A DNA stretch of 64,000 nt, taken from NCBI GenBank assembly GCA_965208385.1, contig CBDBOO010000050.1, positions 1 through 64,000 on the forward strand, in the 5' to 3' direction. Positions 25,851 to 34,688 of the stretch are shown one piece after another. The notes beneath the pieces were generated by a model, which saw only the letters and a program-made list of their open reading frames with translations, searched no databases and was not told the origin of the DNA. The position numbers and the translations under genes were made by a program. Every line of letters starts with the position of its first letter. Position 1 is the first letter of the stretch. Origin of the DNA: Endozoicomonas sp965208385 (GTDB taxonomy: Bacteria > Pseudomonadota > Gammaproteobacteria > Pseudomonadales > Endozoicomonadaceae).

Positions 25851-26223
25851 CTGTATCGTGGGATATAGCGATGAATTCAGGCACTTTATCACTGGGCATG
25901 TAATGGCATAAGTGGCTGACATGCTGTTTCAGCCGTTCTGTCGCTTGAGCTTTAGGCGCGAGACCCGGAATCGTCACTGTTTCGATGTGGCCGCAGTTTG
26001 AGCAACGTCACTGATAGGCCGTAAAGAGCAGATTGACCTTGATCGTACCTAACGGCAGATCTTGAACACGTCTATCATTCTCGCGCATTTTGCCCATAGG
26101 CCAGTGACACTGACTGCATTTGAACTGCTTTATGCGACCATCTCTTCGTAAATACACGAATGCTTCAGAGGTGTCCCAGTCGATATCAACACGGTCGATT
26201 ACCCAACCAGAAAATGCGAACAT
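25851..26223 (-). pseudogene. truncated ISL3-type transposase N-terminus
   Basis: The minus-strand frame starts MFAFSGWVIDRVDIDWDTSE at 26223 and reads zinc-finger-like CSQC ... CRCSNCGH, then IPGLAPKAQ and SDKVPEFIAISHDTA before being cut at 25851 by the IS1182 inverted repeat. A TGA sits in the expected Cys of YQ-C-RCSNC. It resembles the zf-ISL3 N-terminus of ISL3-family transposases. The rest of the gene is missing, so IS1182 insertion or deletion broke it. Confidence 0.75.
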
Positions 26224-26236
26224 AGGACGAAGTGAG

Positions 26237-26468
26237 GGCTATGTTCCCGTCAATAGTTGGGAGCACTAAAGTCCTATAAAAACTTTATTTTCCTGCTCCA
26301 CATATGGCTATTCATGAGATAGGAAGGTATCCCAGAACAAATCGCTGTTCTTTGGGCAATAAACAAATGCAATATACAAGATTTAGTCATATCTCTACTT
26401 TATAAGGCACGTCTGTAGCCCTGTAAACATAGGGAGTAAGCAATACAACTATTGGCGGGAACATAGCC
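26237..26468. mobile_element. 232-bp MITE-like element in a transposase leader
   Basis: Inverted repeats GGCTATGTTCCCGTCAATAG at the left and CTATTGGCGGGAACATAGCC at the right (one mismatch) with the 9-bp flank CGAAGTGAG duplicated at 26228-26236 and 26469-26477. No ORF inside. It inserted just upstream of the ISL3 remnant start. ISL3 elements make 8-bp duplications, so they are plausible mobilisers, but this is inference. Confidence 0.75.
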
Positions 26469-26472
26469 CGAA

Positions 26473-26567
26473 GTGAGGGTGTTGCACACATGGCTGATCC
26501 TTCAGAAAGGTTGATCCATTCAAATCAATCATTCCCTGAAGGCTATTCCTGTTGCAACCCCTCACTT
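26473..26567 (-). other. structured leader RNA candidate before the ISL3 remnant
   Basis: Minus-strand GTGAGGGGTTGCA and TGCAACACCCTCAC (one bulge) can pair over about 90 bases, and an inner CCTTCAG/CTGAAGG pair closes a second stem with a loop of about 30. The element lies before the transposase start once the 232-bp insertion is removed. A hairpin in the leader could limit transposase expression. Folding was judged by eye only. Confidence 0.4.
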
Positions 26568-26745
26568 TTAATTAGCCAACCTGCGAAAGCCCCTGTTTTA
26601 GATAGGTTTTCTGACAGGCACTATTTAAGAACAACGAATTGGTAAGAATAGAGGTAGATGGCATTTCTTAATCGTTTACTACGCCACATCCTCAAAATTT
26701 CTGCTTGAATGTATCTTACCTGTAGCATTTGTTTTAAGTGGTTAT

Positions 26746-27420
26746 ATGAAAACTAAATTAATTGTTATTCTTTGCATATTTGTTCTACCTCAAATTTCAC
26801 AAGCAACTGAATATATATTCCAACTTAATACTGGTTATGCAGTACGAGTAATCACGCGAGCTCAATTAAGCTTTCTAGACGCTATAAATTCAGGAGAAAA
26901 TGTTTTTATTACAATAATATCCAACACCCCACAACAAGTACAAACTGACCAGGAAGCCGGGGTTGAATTGATGTATGATTTACTTCCTCAAGCATTTGCT
27001 TTGTTTCAACAATATCTCAATGGGGAAAACGTTTATTCACAAACTGTTACGTTTCAACCCGATTTTTTTACACCAGTAGCATCAAATCAACCCACTGAAG
27101 CTTCATCTCATCATGCCCAGCTGGGTGCTACCTGCAATGAATTCGTTCAAGCCCCTTCATGGAGTCTGGCCAGTGCGCAAACTCACAATCAAATAGCACC
27201 AAAGTTTCCTTGTTCGTTCCCAGATTGCTCCTCTGTATTAGGAACCTCACTTACTAGGGGCAAACATCATAAAACACACCTTACCCCAGAGTTTCTTAGT
27301 TCGTTGAACGGTAGAGGTGAAGATAAAGTTGAAGTAGCTTGCCCAATTTGCAAGAGGACATTAGTTGGTTCACTTGTGGCAGTAATGGCTCATATATCAA
27401 AGGCACATAAAAAACAATGA
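26746..27420 (+). CDS. secreted protein with two C2H2 zinc-finger motifs
   Basis: 224 aa. A Sec signal peptide (MKTKLIVILCIFVLPQISQA) is followed by about 110 residues of unknown fold and then two zinc-finger-like motifs: Cys156-x4-Cys161-x12-His174-x3-His178, matching the classical C2H2 spacing exactly, and Cys199-x2-Cys202-x13-His216-x4-His221, one residue longer in each gap. C2H2 fingers are rare in secreted bacterial proteins and common in eukaryotic nuclear ones. The gene is AT-richer than its surroundings and sits between two IS1182 copies, so it looks acquired. A role as a host-directed factor is speculation; start has a weak AAGTGG site. Confidence 0.68.
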   Translation: MKTKLIVILCIFVLPQISQATEYIFQLNTGYAVRVITRAQLSFLDAINSGENVFITIISNTPQQVQTDQEAGVELMYDLLPQAFALFQQYLNGENVYSQTVTFQPDFFTPVASNQPTEASSHHAQLGATCNEFVQAPSWSLASAQTHNQIAPKFPCSFPDCSSVLGTSLTRGKHHKTHLTPEFLSSLNGRGEDKVEVACPICKRTLVGSLVAVMAHISKAHKKQ

Positions 27421-27615
27421 GAACGCGCCTAACGGACAAAAATACCATTGCGAACCACCGCAATCTTATTTTATTGCTCCACAAAGCCGGACCAGGAGCC
27501 TGAACGCGAACAGACTGTCCTACGCGGCAACTGCTCCTGCGTTGCACTAGGAGCCTGACCGAGAACAGGCTTATCTGTTAAGATAGGCCTCAAATCTTGA
27601 TTCTAATAATGCCAA

Positions 27616-29339
27616 ATGTTGCCACCACCAAAATTTAAGGACAGCCCTGTTGAATTTAATCAGCACTTGCTGTTTCCGACCAATATTTTTGATCTACTTC
27701 CCAAGCAGCATGACTGCTATGTCTATGAAACTATTTTTCAGTACATAGATACCTCTGAAGTTGAGAGCAAGTACCATCATCTCGGCCAACATGCCTATCC
27801 TCCCAAGCTGATCATTTCCATCCTGATCTACGCCTATAGCCATGGTGTGTTCAGCTCTCGTGAAATTGAAAAGTGATGCCGACAGGACCTGGCTTTCATG
27901 TACATCGCCCAAATGAACTGCCCTAATTTCAGGGTTCTGGGCGACTTCCGTAAAGATCACCTGACATTCTTCCAGCAATTCCCCACGTTTCATTAAACCC
28001 CTTGGTATCACTAGCGTACGAAGTCGTATATATTTTGTATGCTCGTGATAAATAGTCGAGTTTTTGGGAAAAATTACATATCTCAACACGTAAGCAGCTG
28101 TAGCTGCGCCCTGCGTGTGATGCTTCTTATACGCTGTTACCGATGTCGTATAAGCATGGGGAATAGCTGACATTCTTCCATGATTGCTTTAAGCAAAGTG
28201 TCAAACTCGCTCTGGAGCTTAAAATGGCCTCTCTTGGCCATATCAGTCTTGACGGGTCTAAATTCAAAGCCAGTACGTCAAAGCACAAAGCCATGAGCTA
28301 TGGTCGACTTAAGGCTAAAGAAGCAGAACTGAGTGCTGAGATTGATGATCTGATCAATAAAGCCCGCCAGTGTGATCAGGAAGAAGACGACACTTATCAG
28401 GAGGCTAATGGCTACAGTATTCCTGAAGACTTGCAATTCAAACAAGAGCGTCTCGAGAAAATTAAGAAAGCCAAAAAGGCGCTTGAAGAGCGTGAAGAAA
28501 CGCTTAATCCGGGCGAACTGATAGACGACAAAAAACAAATCAGCTTTTCAGATCATGACGCCCGGATCATGAGCAAAAAAGGACACTGTGAATACAGCTA
28601 CAACGCACAAATCAGCGTTGATAAAGATAACCAGATTATCGTTGGCCAACACGTCAGCCAGAGCGCGAATGATTTACAGGAAGTAGAGCCAGCCCTGGCG
28701 GCATTATCCGAGACCACCGAGGGTGAAACTGTGGATAAGATGAGCTTGGACAATGGCTACAATTCGGGCTCAAATCTACAGACCCTGGACGAGAGTGGTA
28801 TTGATGCCTATGTCGCCACGGACCGTCAGGAAAAGGCCGCAGGGACAGGCCTTGAAAATTCTGACCGGAAGTTTGTCAAAGCGGATTTTACTTACGATGC
28901 CGACGCGGATGTATTTATCTGTCCCGCCAGAAAAAAGCTCGTCACCAAGCCCCAGAGCAAGGCCAAAAGGAAAGGTTATCGTGCAGATAAAGATATATGC
29001 ACAGAGTGTCCCTATCGCTCAAGATGCAGCGGCTCAAAGAAAGAAGCTGGCCGGGTGATTCGTACAGACAAATTTGAAGTCGTGCGACAGGCCATGAATA
29101 AAAAGATGGAGACAAAAGAAGCGAAGGCGGTATACGTCCATCGCAAGGTAATTGCAGAGCCACCGTTTGGTCAGATTAAGAATTCCGGTTTCCGGGGCTT
29201 TAGCCTCAGAGGTAAAGAGAAAGTAGATGCGGAATTCTCACTGGTATGCGCGGCGCACAATATGAAAAAATGTGCGACAGCGGTATCCACGGGATCAATC
29301 CGTCTTGAAGATGTAAAAAGGTTGAGAAATGCAGCATAA
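27616..29339 (+). pseudogene. IS1182 transposase, disrupted
   Basis: Colinear with the intact gene at 24205. Codon AAGCGA became AAGTGA, giving a stop at 27874-27876 after 86 aa; the coding region is then split by the 195-bp insertion. The remaining reading frame (28224-29339, 371 aa) keeps the catalytic part but cannot be full length. The inactivation is recent, as the DNA is nearly identical to copy 1. Confidence 0.92.
27974..28168. mobile_element. 195-bp MITE-like element inside IS1182 copy 2
   Basis: Terminal inverted repeats AGCAATTCCCCA and TGGGGAATAGCT (one mismatch) and an exact 11-bp target duplication GACATTCTTCC (27963-27973, 28169-28179). The boundary is proven by comparison with the uninterrupted copy 1. 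No ORF. The 11-bp duplication suits an IS4-like transposase acting in trans. Confidence 0.92.
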
Positions 29340-29472
29340 AGGGTAAGAAAAGGCTTGAAATGGTTAAGTATGACTAAAACTCTTCCAAAATCGATCAAAT
29401 GTTGATCGATTTTGAATTCTAGCTTTTTACTTTGACAGTGCGGGTTAATTCTCGGTCAGGCTCCTAGGTACT

Positions 29473-31023
29473 TTACAGTTCGTGCCTGATCATCTGTTTT
29501 CTAACATAGCTCACCAGAAAGATAACCGGCAATCCCATCAGCGCTGAAACCATAAAAAACAATGGGTAGTCGATGGCATCCACAAACGTGCCTGAATACC
29601 CTGCCAGCAGCTTTGGAAACAAGGTCATCAGGGAACTGAAGATGGCATACTGCATGGCAGTGAATGACCGGTTTGTAAGGCTGGACAAAAAAGCAATAAA
29701 CGCGGCAGAAGCGATACCGGCACTCAGATTATCAGCCGCAATAACGAGACTGAGATAAAGACTGGATGGCTCCAGATTAGCCAGCACTGCAAACAGCAGA
29801 TTGGTCAGTGCCGCCAGTAACCCACCCACCCAGAGAATACGCATCACACCATAACGAACCGCCAGTAACCCGCCCAGAAAACCACCGGCAATTGTCATTG
29901 CCAGGCCAAAGGATTTACTGATAGCAGCAATCTGTTCCTTGGTGTAGCCCATATCGGTATAGAAAACATTAGAGATAGTTCCCATCACTATGTCTGCAAC
30001 CCGGTAAGTACCAATCAACAACAGTATATAAATGGCCACTTTGCCATAGCGACGGAAGAAATCGGCAAAAGGTGCAACATAGGTGTCACGAACCATCGCC
30101 CTGGGAACACAATGAAAGCGGATCATCAACCAGGCCACAGACAAGGCGCCCAGCACACTGGATAGCATTCTGAGCGTACCGGCAATAAAACCAGCAATAT
30201 GGGAAGACACTCCGGCATCAACCAACACGCCCTTTACATCATTAACAATACTTCCCAGCAATGAAAAGCAGGCTATAAAAGTGGCAGCAGCCACAATAAA
30301 CATCCCGAGAAACTGAAGATAATCAACAATGCCGTAATGCTGCTCGGCAGCTCGATGACTATTCTGTGGTTCGGCAATTATGAATGTGGTGATCACACCA
30401 ATCAGCATAAAAACAGCCATGGTGCGATAGGACGATGCCCAGGCCTGATAATTGTACAGAGCTTCATCAGCGCCATACCAGCTGGCCAGCGCCAGCGCTC
30501 CCGCGCCTGCCAGCAACATGCCTATCCGGTAACCGGCAATGTAGGCAGAAGACATCATGGCTTGAAGATCGTTGTCAGCCGCTTCTATGCGATAAGCATC
30601 TATGACGATATCCTGAGTAGCAGAAGAAAAGCCGAGCATGACGGCACCGATAGCCACCCAGACCAGACCATCAACAGGATTGTTAGCCGCCATAAACATC
30701 AATGCAGCAATAACAGCAATTTGCGATACCAGCAACCAGGAGCGCCGTCGTCCCAGCTTATTGGTGAGCCATGGCAATGGCAGTCGGTCCACTAAAGGAG
30801 CCCAGACAAATTTGAAGGAATAGCCAAGTGCCGCCCAACTGAAAAAAGTAACAGCGCTGCGCTCTACGCCTGCTTCTCTGAGCCATATGGACAGGCTGCT
30901 GAAAATCAACAATATAGGAAGGCCTGCAGAGAACCCCAGAAACAACATACTGATGACCCGAGGATGAAAAAAGCTTTTCCAGGCTTCCCCCCAGCTTCGA
31001 GCTGACATTGTTGCAGGTTCCAT
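29473..31023 (-). CDS. ampG: AmpG-like muropeptide permease (MFS)
   Basis: 516 aa, 12-14 hydrophobic segments. AmpG imports anhydro-muropeptides from the periplasm for peptidoglycan recycling. Family marks: SMLFLGFSAGLPILLIFSSL near 28-47, WAPLVDRLPLP, LGRRRSWLL and ATQDIVIDAYRIE (about 137-149). GGAG precedes the ATG. The IS1182 copy 2 end lies only 6 bp beyond the stop, so any terminator would be displaced. Alternative: another PAT/AmpG-family transporter; the DIVIDAYRIE motif favours AmpG. Confidence 0.9.
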   Translation of the reverse strand: MEPATMSARSWGEAWKSFFHPRVISMLFLGFSAGLPILLIFSSLSIWLREAGVERSAVTFFSWAALGYSFKFVWAPLVDRLPLPWLTNKLGRRRSWLLVSQIAVIAALMFMAANNPVDGLVWVAIGAVMLGFSSATQDIVIDAYRIEAADNDLQAMMSSAYIAGYRIGMLLAGAGALALASWYGADEALYNYQAWASSYRTMAVFMLIGVITTFIIAEPQNSHRAAEQHYGIVDYLQFLGMFIVAAATFIACFSLLGSIVNDVKGVLVDAGVSSHIAGFIAGTLRMLSSVLGALSVAWLMIRFHCVPRAMVRDTYVAPFADFFRRYGKVAIYILLLIGTYRVADIVMGTISNVFYTDMGYTKEQIAAISKSFGLAMTIAGGFLGGLLAVRYGVMRILWVGGLLAALTNLLFAVLANLEPSSLYLSLVIAADNLSAGIASAAFIAFLSSLTNRSFTAMQYAIFSSLMTLFPKLLAGYSGTFVDAIDYPLFFMVSALMGLPVIFLVSYVRKQMIRHEL

Positions 31024-31138
31024 TCTCAGGCTCCGTTCATTGGTTTTTTGTTTATTGAATTAGTCGACAGCTTGCTGGATGCTCATTGATTTTTTGCTCT
31101 TTATAAAAGTACAAAAACTCAACAACATCGCCAGAGAA

Positions 31139-31624
31139 TCAATCCCTGAAATTATTAAACTGCAAAGGCATTTCCAGATCTGTTTCTCTTAAAAAGGCAA
31201 TAACCGTTTGCAGGTCATCCCGCTTTTTCCCGGTGACCCTGACCTGCTCACCCTGGATAGCTGACTGAACTTTCAGTTTTTCATCCTTGATCAGTTTCAC
31301 AATCTTTTTAGCCTGATCCTTTTCCAGCCCCTGACGCACAATCACATCCTGCTTTACATGCTTGCCAGAACCGTAGTGATCTTTCACTTCGAGGCATTTC
31401 ACATCAATACCCCGCTTAACCATTTTTCCTTTCAGCATCTCAATCATCTGAGTCAGCTGAAAATCAGCATCGGCGGTCATTACAATCTGGCTTTCACCGC
31501 TTTTTTCAAAACTGGCTTCAACACCCCTAAAGTCATAACGGGTAGTCAGTTCGCGGTTTGCCTGATCAACCGCATTGGTCAATTCATGCAGGTCAATTTC
31601 TGAAACAATATCAAATGAAGGCAT
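31139..31624 (-). CDS. yajQ: YajQ family nucleotide-binding protein
   Basis: 161 aa, full length, beginning MPSFDIVSEIDLHELTNAVDQ and containing YDFRG, KMVKRGID, GLEKDQAKKIVKLIKD and KRDDLQ. UPF0234/YajQ proteins are cytosolic; a homologue in Xanthomonas binds cyclic di-GMP and affects virulence gene expression. Function here is inferred from family only. Confidence 0.95.
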   Translation of the reverse strand: MPSFDIVSEIDLHELTNAVDQANRELTTRYDFRGVEASFEKSGESQIVMTADADFQLTQMIEMLKGKMVKRGIDVKCLEVKDHYGSGKHVKQDVIVRQGLEKDQAKKIVKLIKDEKLKVQSAIQGEQVRVTGKKRDDLQTVIAFLRETDLEMPLQFNNFRD

Positions 31625-31698
31625 GGTCTATTCCAATAGTCGTTAGTTGACCACTATTGTATCCGAGATTGCATAATAGAAAACAACCTGTATACAGA

Positions 31699-31914
31699 TT
31701 ACTTACTGGATTCTGCCAACCGGAAACCGATTTTCACCGTCACCTGCCAGTGAGCCACCTCGCCCTCCTCAATATGCCCACGCTGCTCCACCACTTCAAA
31801 CCAGCCAAGATTTTTCAGGCTGACACTGGCAGCAGCAATTGCATTACGAATGGCATCATCACTGCTGATTGTCGAGCTGCCAACGACTTCAGTCAATTTA
31901 TAGGTATGGCTCAT
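31699..31914 (-). CDS. dodecin
   Basis: 71 aa, the size of dodecins, which form hollow 12-mers that bind and store flavins. It shows the family core KLTEVVGSSTISSDDAIRNAI, LGWFEVVEQRG (flavin-contacting Trp) and HWQVTVKIGFRLA. No operon partner overlaps; repeat C follows on the other side. Confidence 0.93.
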   Translation of the reverse strand: MSHTYKLTEVVGSSTISSDDAIRNAIAAASVSLKNLGWFEVVEQRGHIEEGEVAHWQVTVKIGFRLAESSK

Positions 31915-31938
31915 AATTTATCTCCTGGGGAAATGCAC

Positions 31939-32082
31939 TATACCCATTGGATTTCTAGATGAGGCTAGGCGTCAACCGAGTGAAGCCCCGTGAGCCTACA
32001 AGTAGTAGGTGATCGGGCCGGGCTGGCGTACCAGCGAACGAGGGCAGACAACAACGCATCATCTTGAAAGGCGATGGGTATA
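31939..32082 (-). repeat. repeat family C, copy 1 (144 bp)
   Basis: Inverse of the copy at 45548-45677. Ends TATACCCATTGG and AAGGCGATGGGTATA are imperfect inverted repeats. Inside are GGCTAGGCGTCAACCGAG and GGTGATCGGGCCGGG-like segments shared between copies. Lies between dodecin and panE. Confidence 0.8.
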
Positions 32083-32145
32083 TGAGTATAGCCCTCTGCC
32101 AGTGGTACACTGCCGCAAACAGTCTAGGCAATAAATGGGGGTCTG

Positions 32146-33063
32146 ATGGAAAATCCTACCTGGTATGTGTTGGGAGCAGGAAGTATCGGCAGCTTATGGG
32201 CAGCCAGCCTCTGCGCCAGAGGGCTGGAAGTAGCCCTGATCAGAAAATCCGGGCACAGTCAGCAACGTCTTGCCGAACGCTCAACTGTTACCTTATCCAC
32301 CGATGCAGGCTCACACTCTTTTCCAGTCAAAATCACCACAGCCGCTGAACTCTCTGCCCCTATAACAAAGCTCCTTGTGTGTACCAAAGCCCAGGATGCC
32401 CGGCAGGCTGTAGAATCCATAAGACAACACCTTGCCGAAAACGGCCAGATTTTACTGCTACAGAATGGCATGGGCAGCCAGAACGCCATTGCCCAAGCTT
32501 TTCCGGATTATTCTGTATGGGCCGGTTCCACCACAGACGGAGCCTGGCTGAAAGGAGATCTGGATGTCTGCCATGCCGGTAAAGGCTCAACCTGGATTGG
32601 TCCACTGACAAACAATCCGGGGGATGGCTGTTTCAGGAAATTAACCGAACAATTCAGCCTGAAAATACAGGTCACCGATCATATAGAAACACGATTATGG
32701 GAAAAACTGGCTATCAACAGCTGTATTAATGGGCTGACGGCTCTTTATAACTGTCGTAATGGCGAACTGATGGACAATACGGATTATCTGGCACATATGA
32801 ATCAGTTAGCGCATGAAACAGAACAGGTTCTGCGGGCGTTGGGTATCTCTCTTGAAGAACCACTGACCAGCACGATTCATCGCGTCTGCGAACTGACTCA
32901 AAGTAACATTTCCTCAACCTGTCAGGATGCCCGTATGCACCGTTTGACAGAACTGGCCTTTATCAACGGTTTTTTGATTCAAAGTGCTGATACTCAAAAC
33001 ATCGGTGTTGCCACACATCGCAGATTGATGCATCAACTGGAGGAGAAAGGCATTCGTATCTAA
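32146..33063 (+). CDS. panE: 2-dehydropantoate 2-reductase (ketopantoate reductase)
   Basis: 305 aa. The NADPH-binding LGAGSIGSLWAA (9-20) and RKSGHSQQRL after beta2 mark the Rossmann domain; LVCTKAQD, LLQNGMG and the active-site region KLAINSCINGLTAL complete the PanE/ApbA pattern. It reduces ketopantoate to pantoate for pantothenate and CoA synthesis. No other pan gene is adjacent. Paralogues with other substrates exist, so the exact substrate is family-based. Confidence 0.9.
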   Translation: MENPTWYVLGAGSIGSLWAASLCARGLEVALIRKSGHSQQRLAERSTVTLSTDAGSHSFPVKITTAAELSAPITKLLVCTKAQDARQAVESIRQHLAENGQILLLQNGMGSQNAIAQAFPDYSVWAGSTTDGAWLKGDLDVCHAGKGSTWIGPLTNNPGDGCFRKLTEQFSLKIQVTDHIETRLWEKLAINSCINGLTALYNCRNGELMDNTDYLAHMNQLAHETEQVLRALGISLEEPLTSTIHRVCELTQSNISSTCQDARMHRLTELAFINGFLIQSADTQNIGVATHRRLMHQLEEKGIRI

Positions 33064-33086
33064 ATAACATCGGACTTTTTGTTGCT

Positions 33087-33122
33087 AGTTTTGTTACTGG
33101 TTTTGTTACTGGTTTTGTTACT
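33087..33122. repeat. 12-bp tandem repeat after panE
   Basis: Three units of GGTTTTGTTACT (first with A for G), ending exactly where repeat A begins. It separates panE from the transposon nest and encodes nothing. Confidence 0.85.
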
Positions 33123-33360
33123 AAGGAGTAGTCTAAAAATCAATGGCACTGACTTAAGGAATCCAACCCAGAAATAACAAGGCTTGCCCAAGAAGAAAAT
33201 CGACTATAAATGTCGTGTATATTTCCTCTCCCCCGAGCAAGCCATGACCAAGTTTAGCCCAGAATACTTCAACCTTGCTGGCGATGTCCTTAAACAGTAC
33301 GCACAGACAGGTGACGACAATCTTTCCAGCGTGCTTACTCAGGATAATCTTGAAAATTTC

Positions 33361-34688
33361 GGCTCTTCCCTAATTTTAGTGGGTGATTTAATCTATATTG
33401 AACACTTCAAGGCAAGGATGCCGACATGCGCGATAAAGAACTCTACTCTAAAATACTTGGCGTTGAAACTCCGTGGCATGGCTCACGTGGAACTCTCCAT
33501 TACTGAAGGAAAAGTCGAAATCTTTCTCGAACATGATGGCAAAAAGCCTTCTAAATGCAGTGTTTGTGATAAACCCTCTCCGGGTTACGATCGACGTCAG
33601 AAGAAGTGGCGGCATCTGGATACCTGCCAGTTTCAAACCATCCTTATTGCTGATGTTCCGCGTACACAATGTTCCGATCACGGTGTAAAAACAATACAGG
33701 TTCCATGGGCTGAACCGAACTCTGGTTTCACGGCCTTGTTTGAAGCACTTGTTATTGACTGGCTGAAAGAGGCAACAACCAGTGCAGTTGCCCAACAAAT
33801 GAAGCTTAGCTGGAATGCCATCGACGGTATCCAACAGCGTGCAGTAGCGAGAGGTCTGGCACGCAGAGTACACGACAATCCCAAACGGTTAGCCGTTGAC
33901 GAAACCTCATTCCAGAAGAGGCGTGAGTACGTCACTGTGGTTACAGATCATGAAAAAGGCATTGTTTTACATTTGGCCGACAACCATAAAGCTGACAGCC
34001 TCAATGAGTACTTTGAGACCCTGACGCCAGACCAGAAAGCCGGTATTGAATGCGTTACCATGGATATGTGGAAGCCCTTTATCAAGGCAGTCACATTGCA
34101 TGTGCCAGAAGCCAGGGAGCGAATAGCATTTGACAAGTTCCATGTTGCCCAGTACTTAGGCAATGCGGTCAATAAAGTTCGCATAGAAGAGCACAAAGCG
34201 CTTATGTCTACAGGGTCAGACTTACTCAAAGGTACCCGGTTTGACTGGCTAACAAATCCTGAAAATATGAGCGATGAAAAGTGGGAAGCGTTCGAGCCGT
34301 TGCGTGATTCAAAGCTGAAAACAGCACGAGCCTGGGCCATCAAAGAGATGGCGATGACACTGTGGAATTACACATCACGAGCTTGGGCTATCAAGGCATG
34401 GAAACGGTGGCTGAGCTGGGCACTGAGGTGTCGGCTTGAACCTGTTCGTAAAGTGGCCAAGATGATCAAAGAACACCTGTGGGGAATTATTAACGCAATA
34501 GTTCTGAAAGCCGACAATGGCCGTGCAGAGGGCATGAATGGAAAGATACAGCGACTCAAGGGTCGAGCCTACGGCTACAGAAACAGAGAAAGGTTCAAAA
34601 CTGCAATTTACTTTCATTGTGGTGGCCTTGATCTTTATCCAAGAGGGGTGAATCGCTGAAATTTACCCACACAATCTGAGGTAGAGCC
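33361..34688 (+). mobile_element. ISL3-family element inside the IS4 element (1328 bp)
   Basis: Begins GGCTCTTCCCTAATTTTAGT and ends with the near-complement ending GGTAGAGCC, the typical GG(C/N)TCT end of ISL3. The 8-bp target AAAATTTC is duplicated exactly (33353-33360 and 34689-34696), matching ISL3 behaviour. It joins the IS4 5' fragment and its own gene in one artificial reading frame starting at 33184. Confidence 0.93.
33426..34659 (+). pseudogene. ISL3-family transposase with N-terminal frameshift
   Basis: The natural start MRDKELYSKILGVETPWH (33426) runs out of frame at about 33480; the rest reads on in the next frame from MAHVELSITEGKVEIF to the stop. A two-base loss there would restore PWHVxHVEL, the common ISL3 pattern. 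Zinc-finger CSVCDKPSPGYD, DDE residues near LAVDETSFQKR (Asp) and VTMDMWKPF (Asp), and FDKFHVAQYL and KADNGRAEGMNGKIQRLKG (Glu) are kept. Possibly active from the ATG at 33479 with a shortened N-terminus, but more likely impaired. Confidence 0.82.

Larger units (their letters stand above)
27547..29467 (+). mobile_element. IS1182-family element, copy 2 (1921 bp, interrupted)
   Basis: Same ends as copy 1 (27547-27565 and 29449-29467), outer CTAG on both sides. It is exactly 206 bp longer: the 195-bp element at 27974-28168 plus an 11-bp duplicated target. Otherwise it has only a few substitutions against copy 1. It ends 6 bp beyond the ampG stop. Confidence 0.95.

Noticed and set aside
27694..28173. 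159-aa minus ORF through the 195-bp element
   Set aside because: Shadow of the transposase joined by chance to the element; no start signal or homology.
33184..34659. 491-aa ORF starting TTG at 33184 as one transposase
   Set aside because: Its first 59 codons belong to the IS4 element; the 8-bp duplication AAAATTTC and ISL3 ends show a fusion by insertion.
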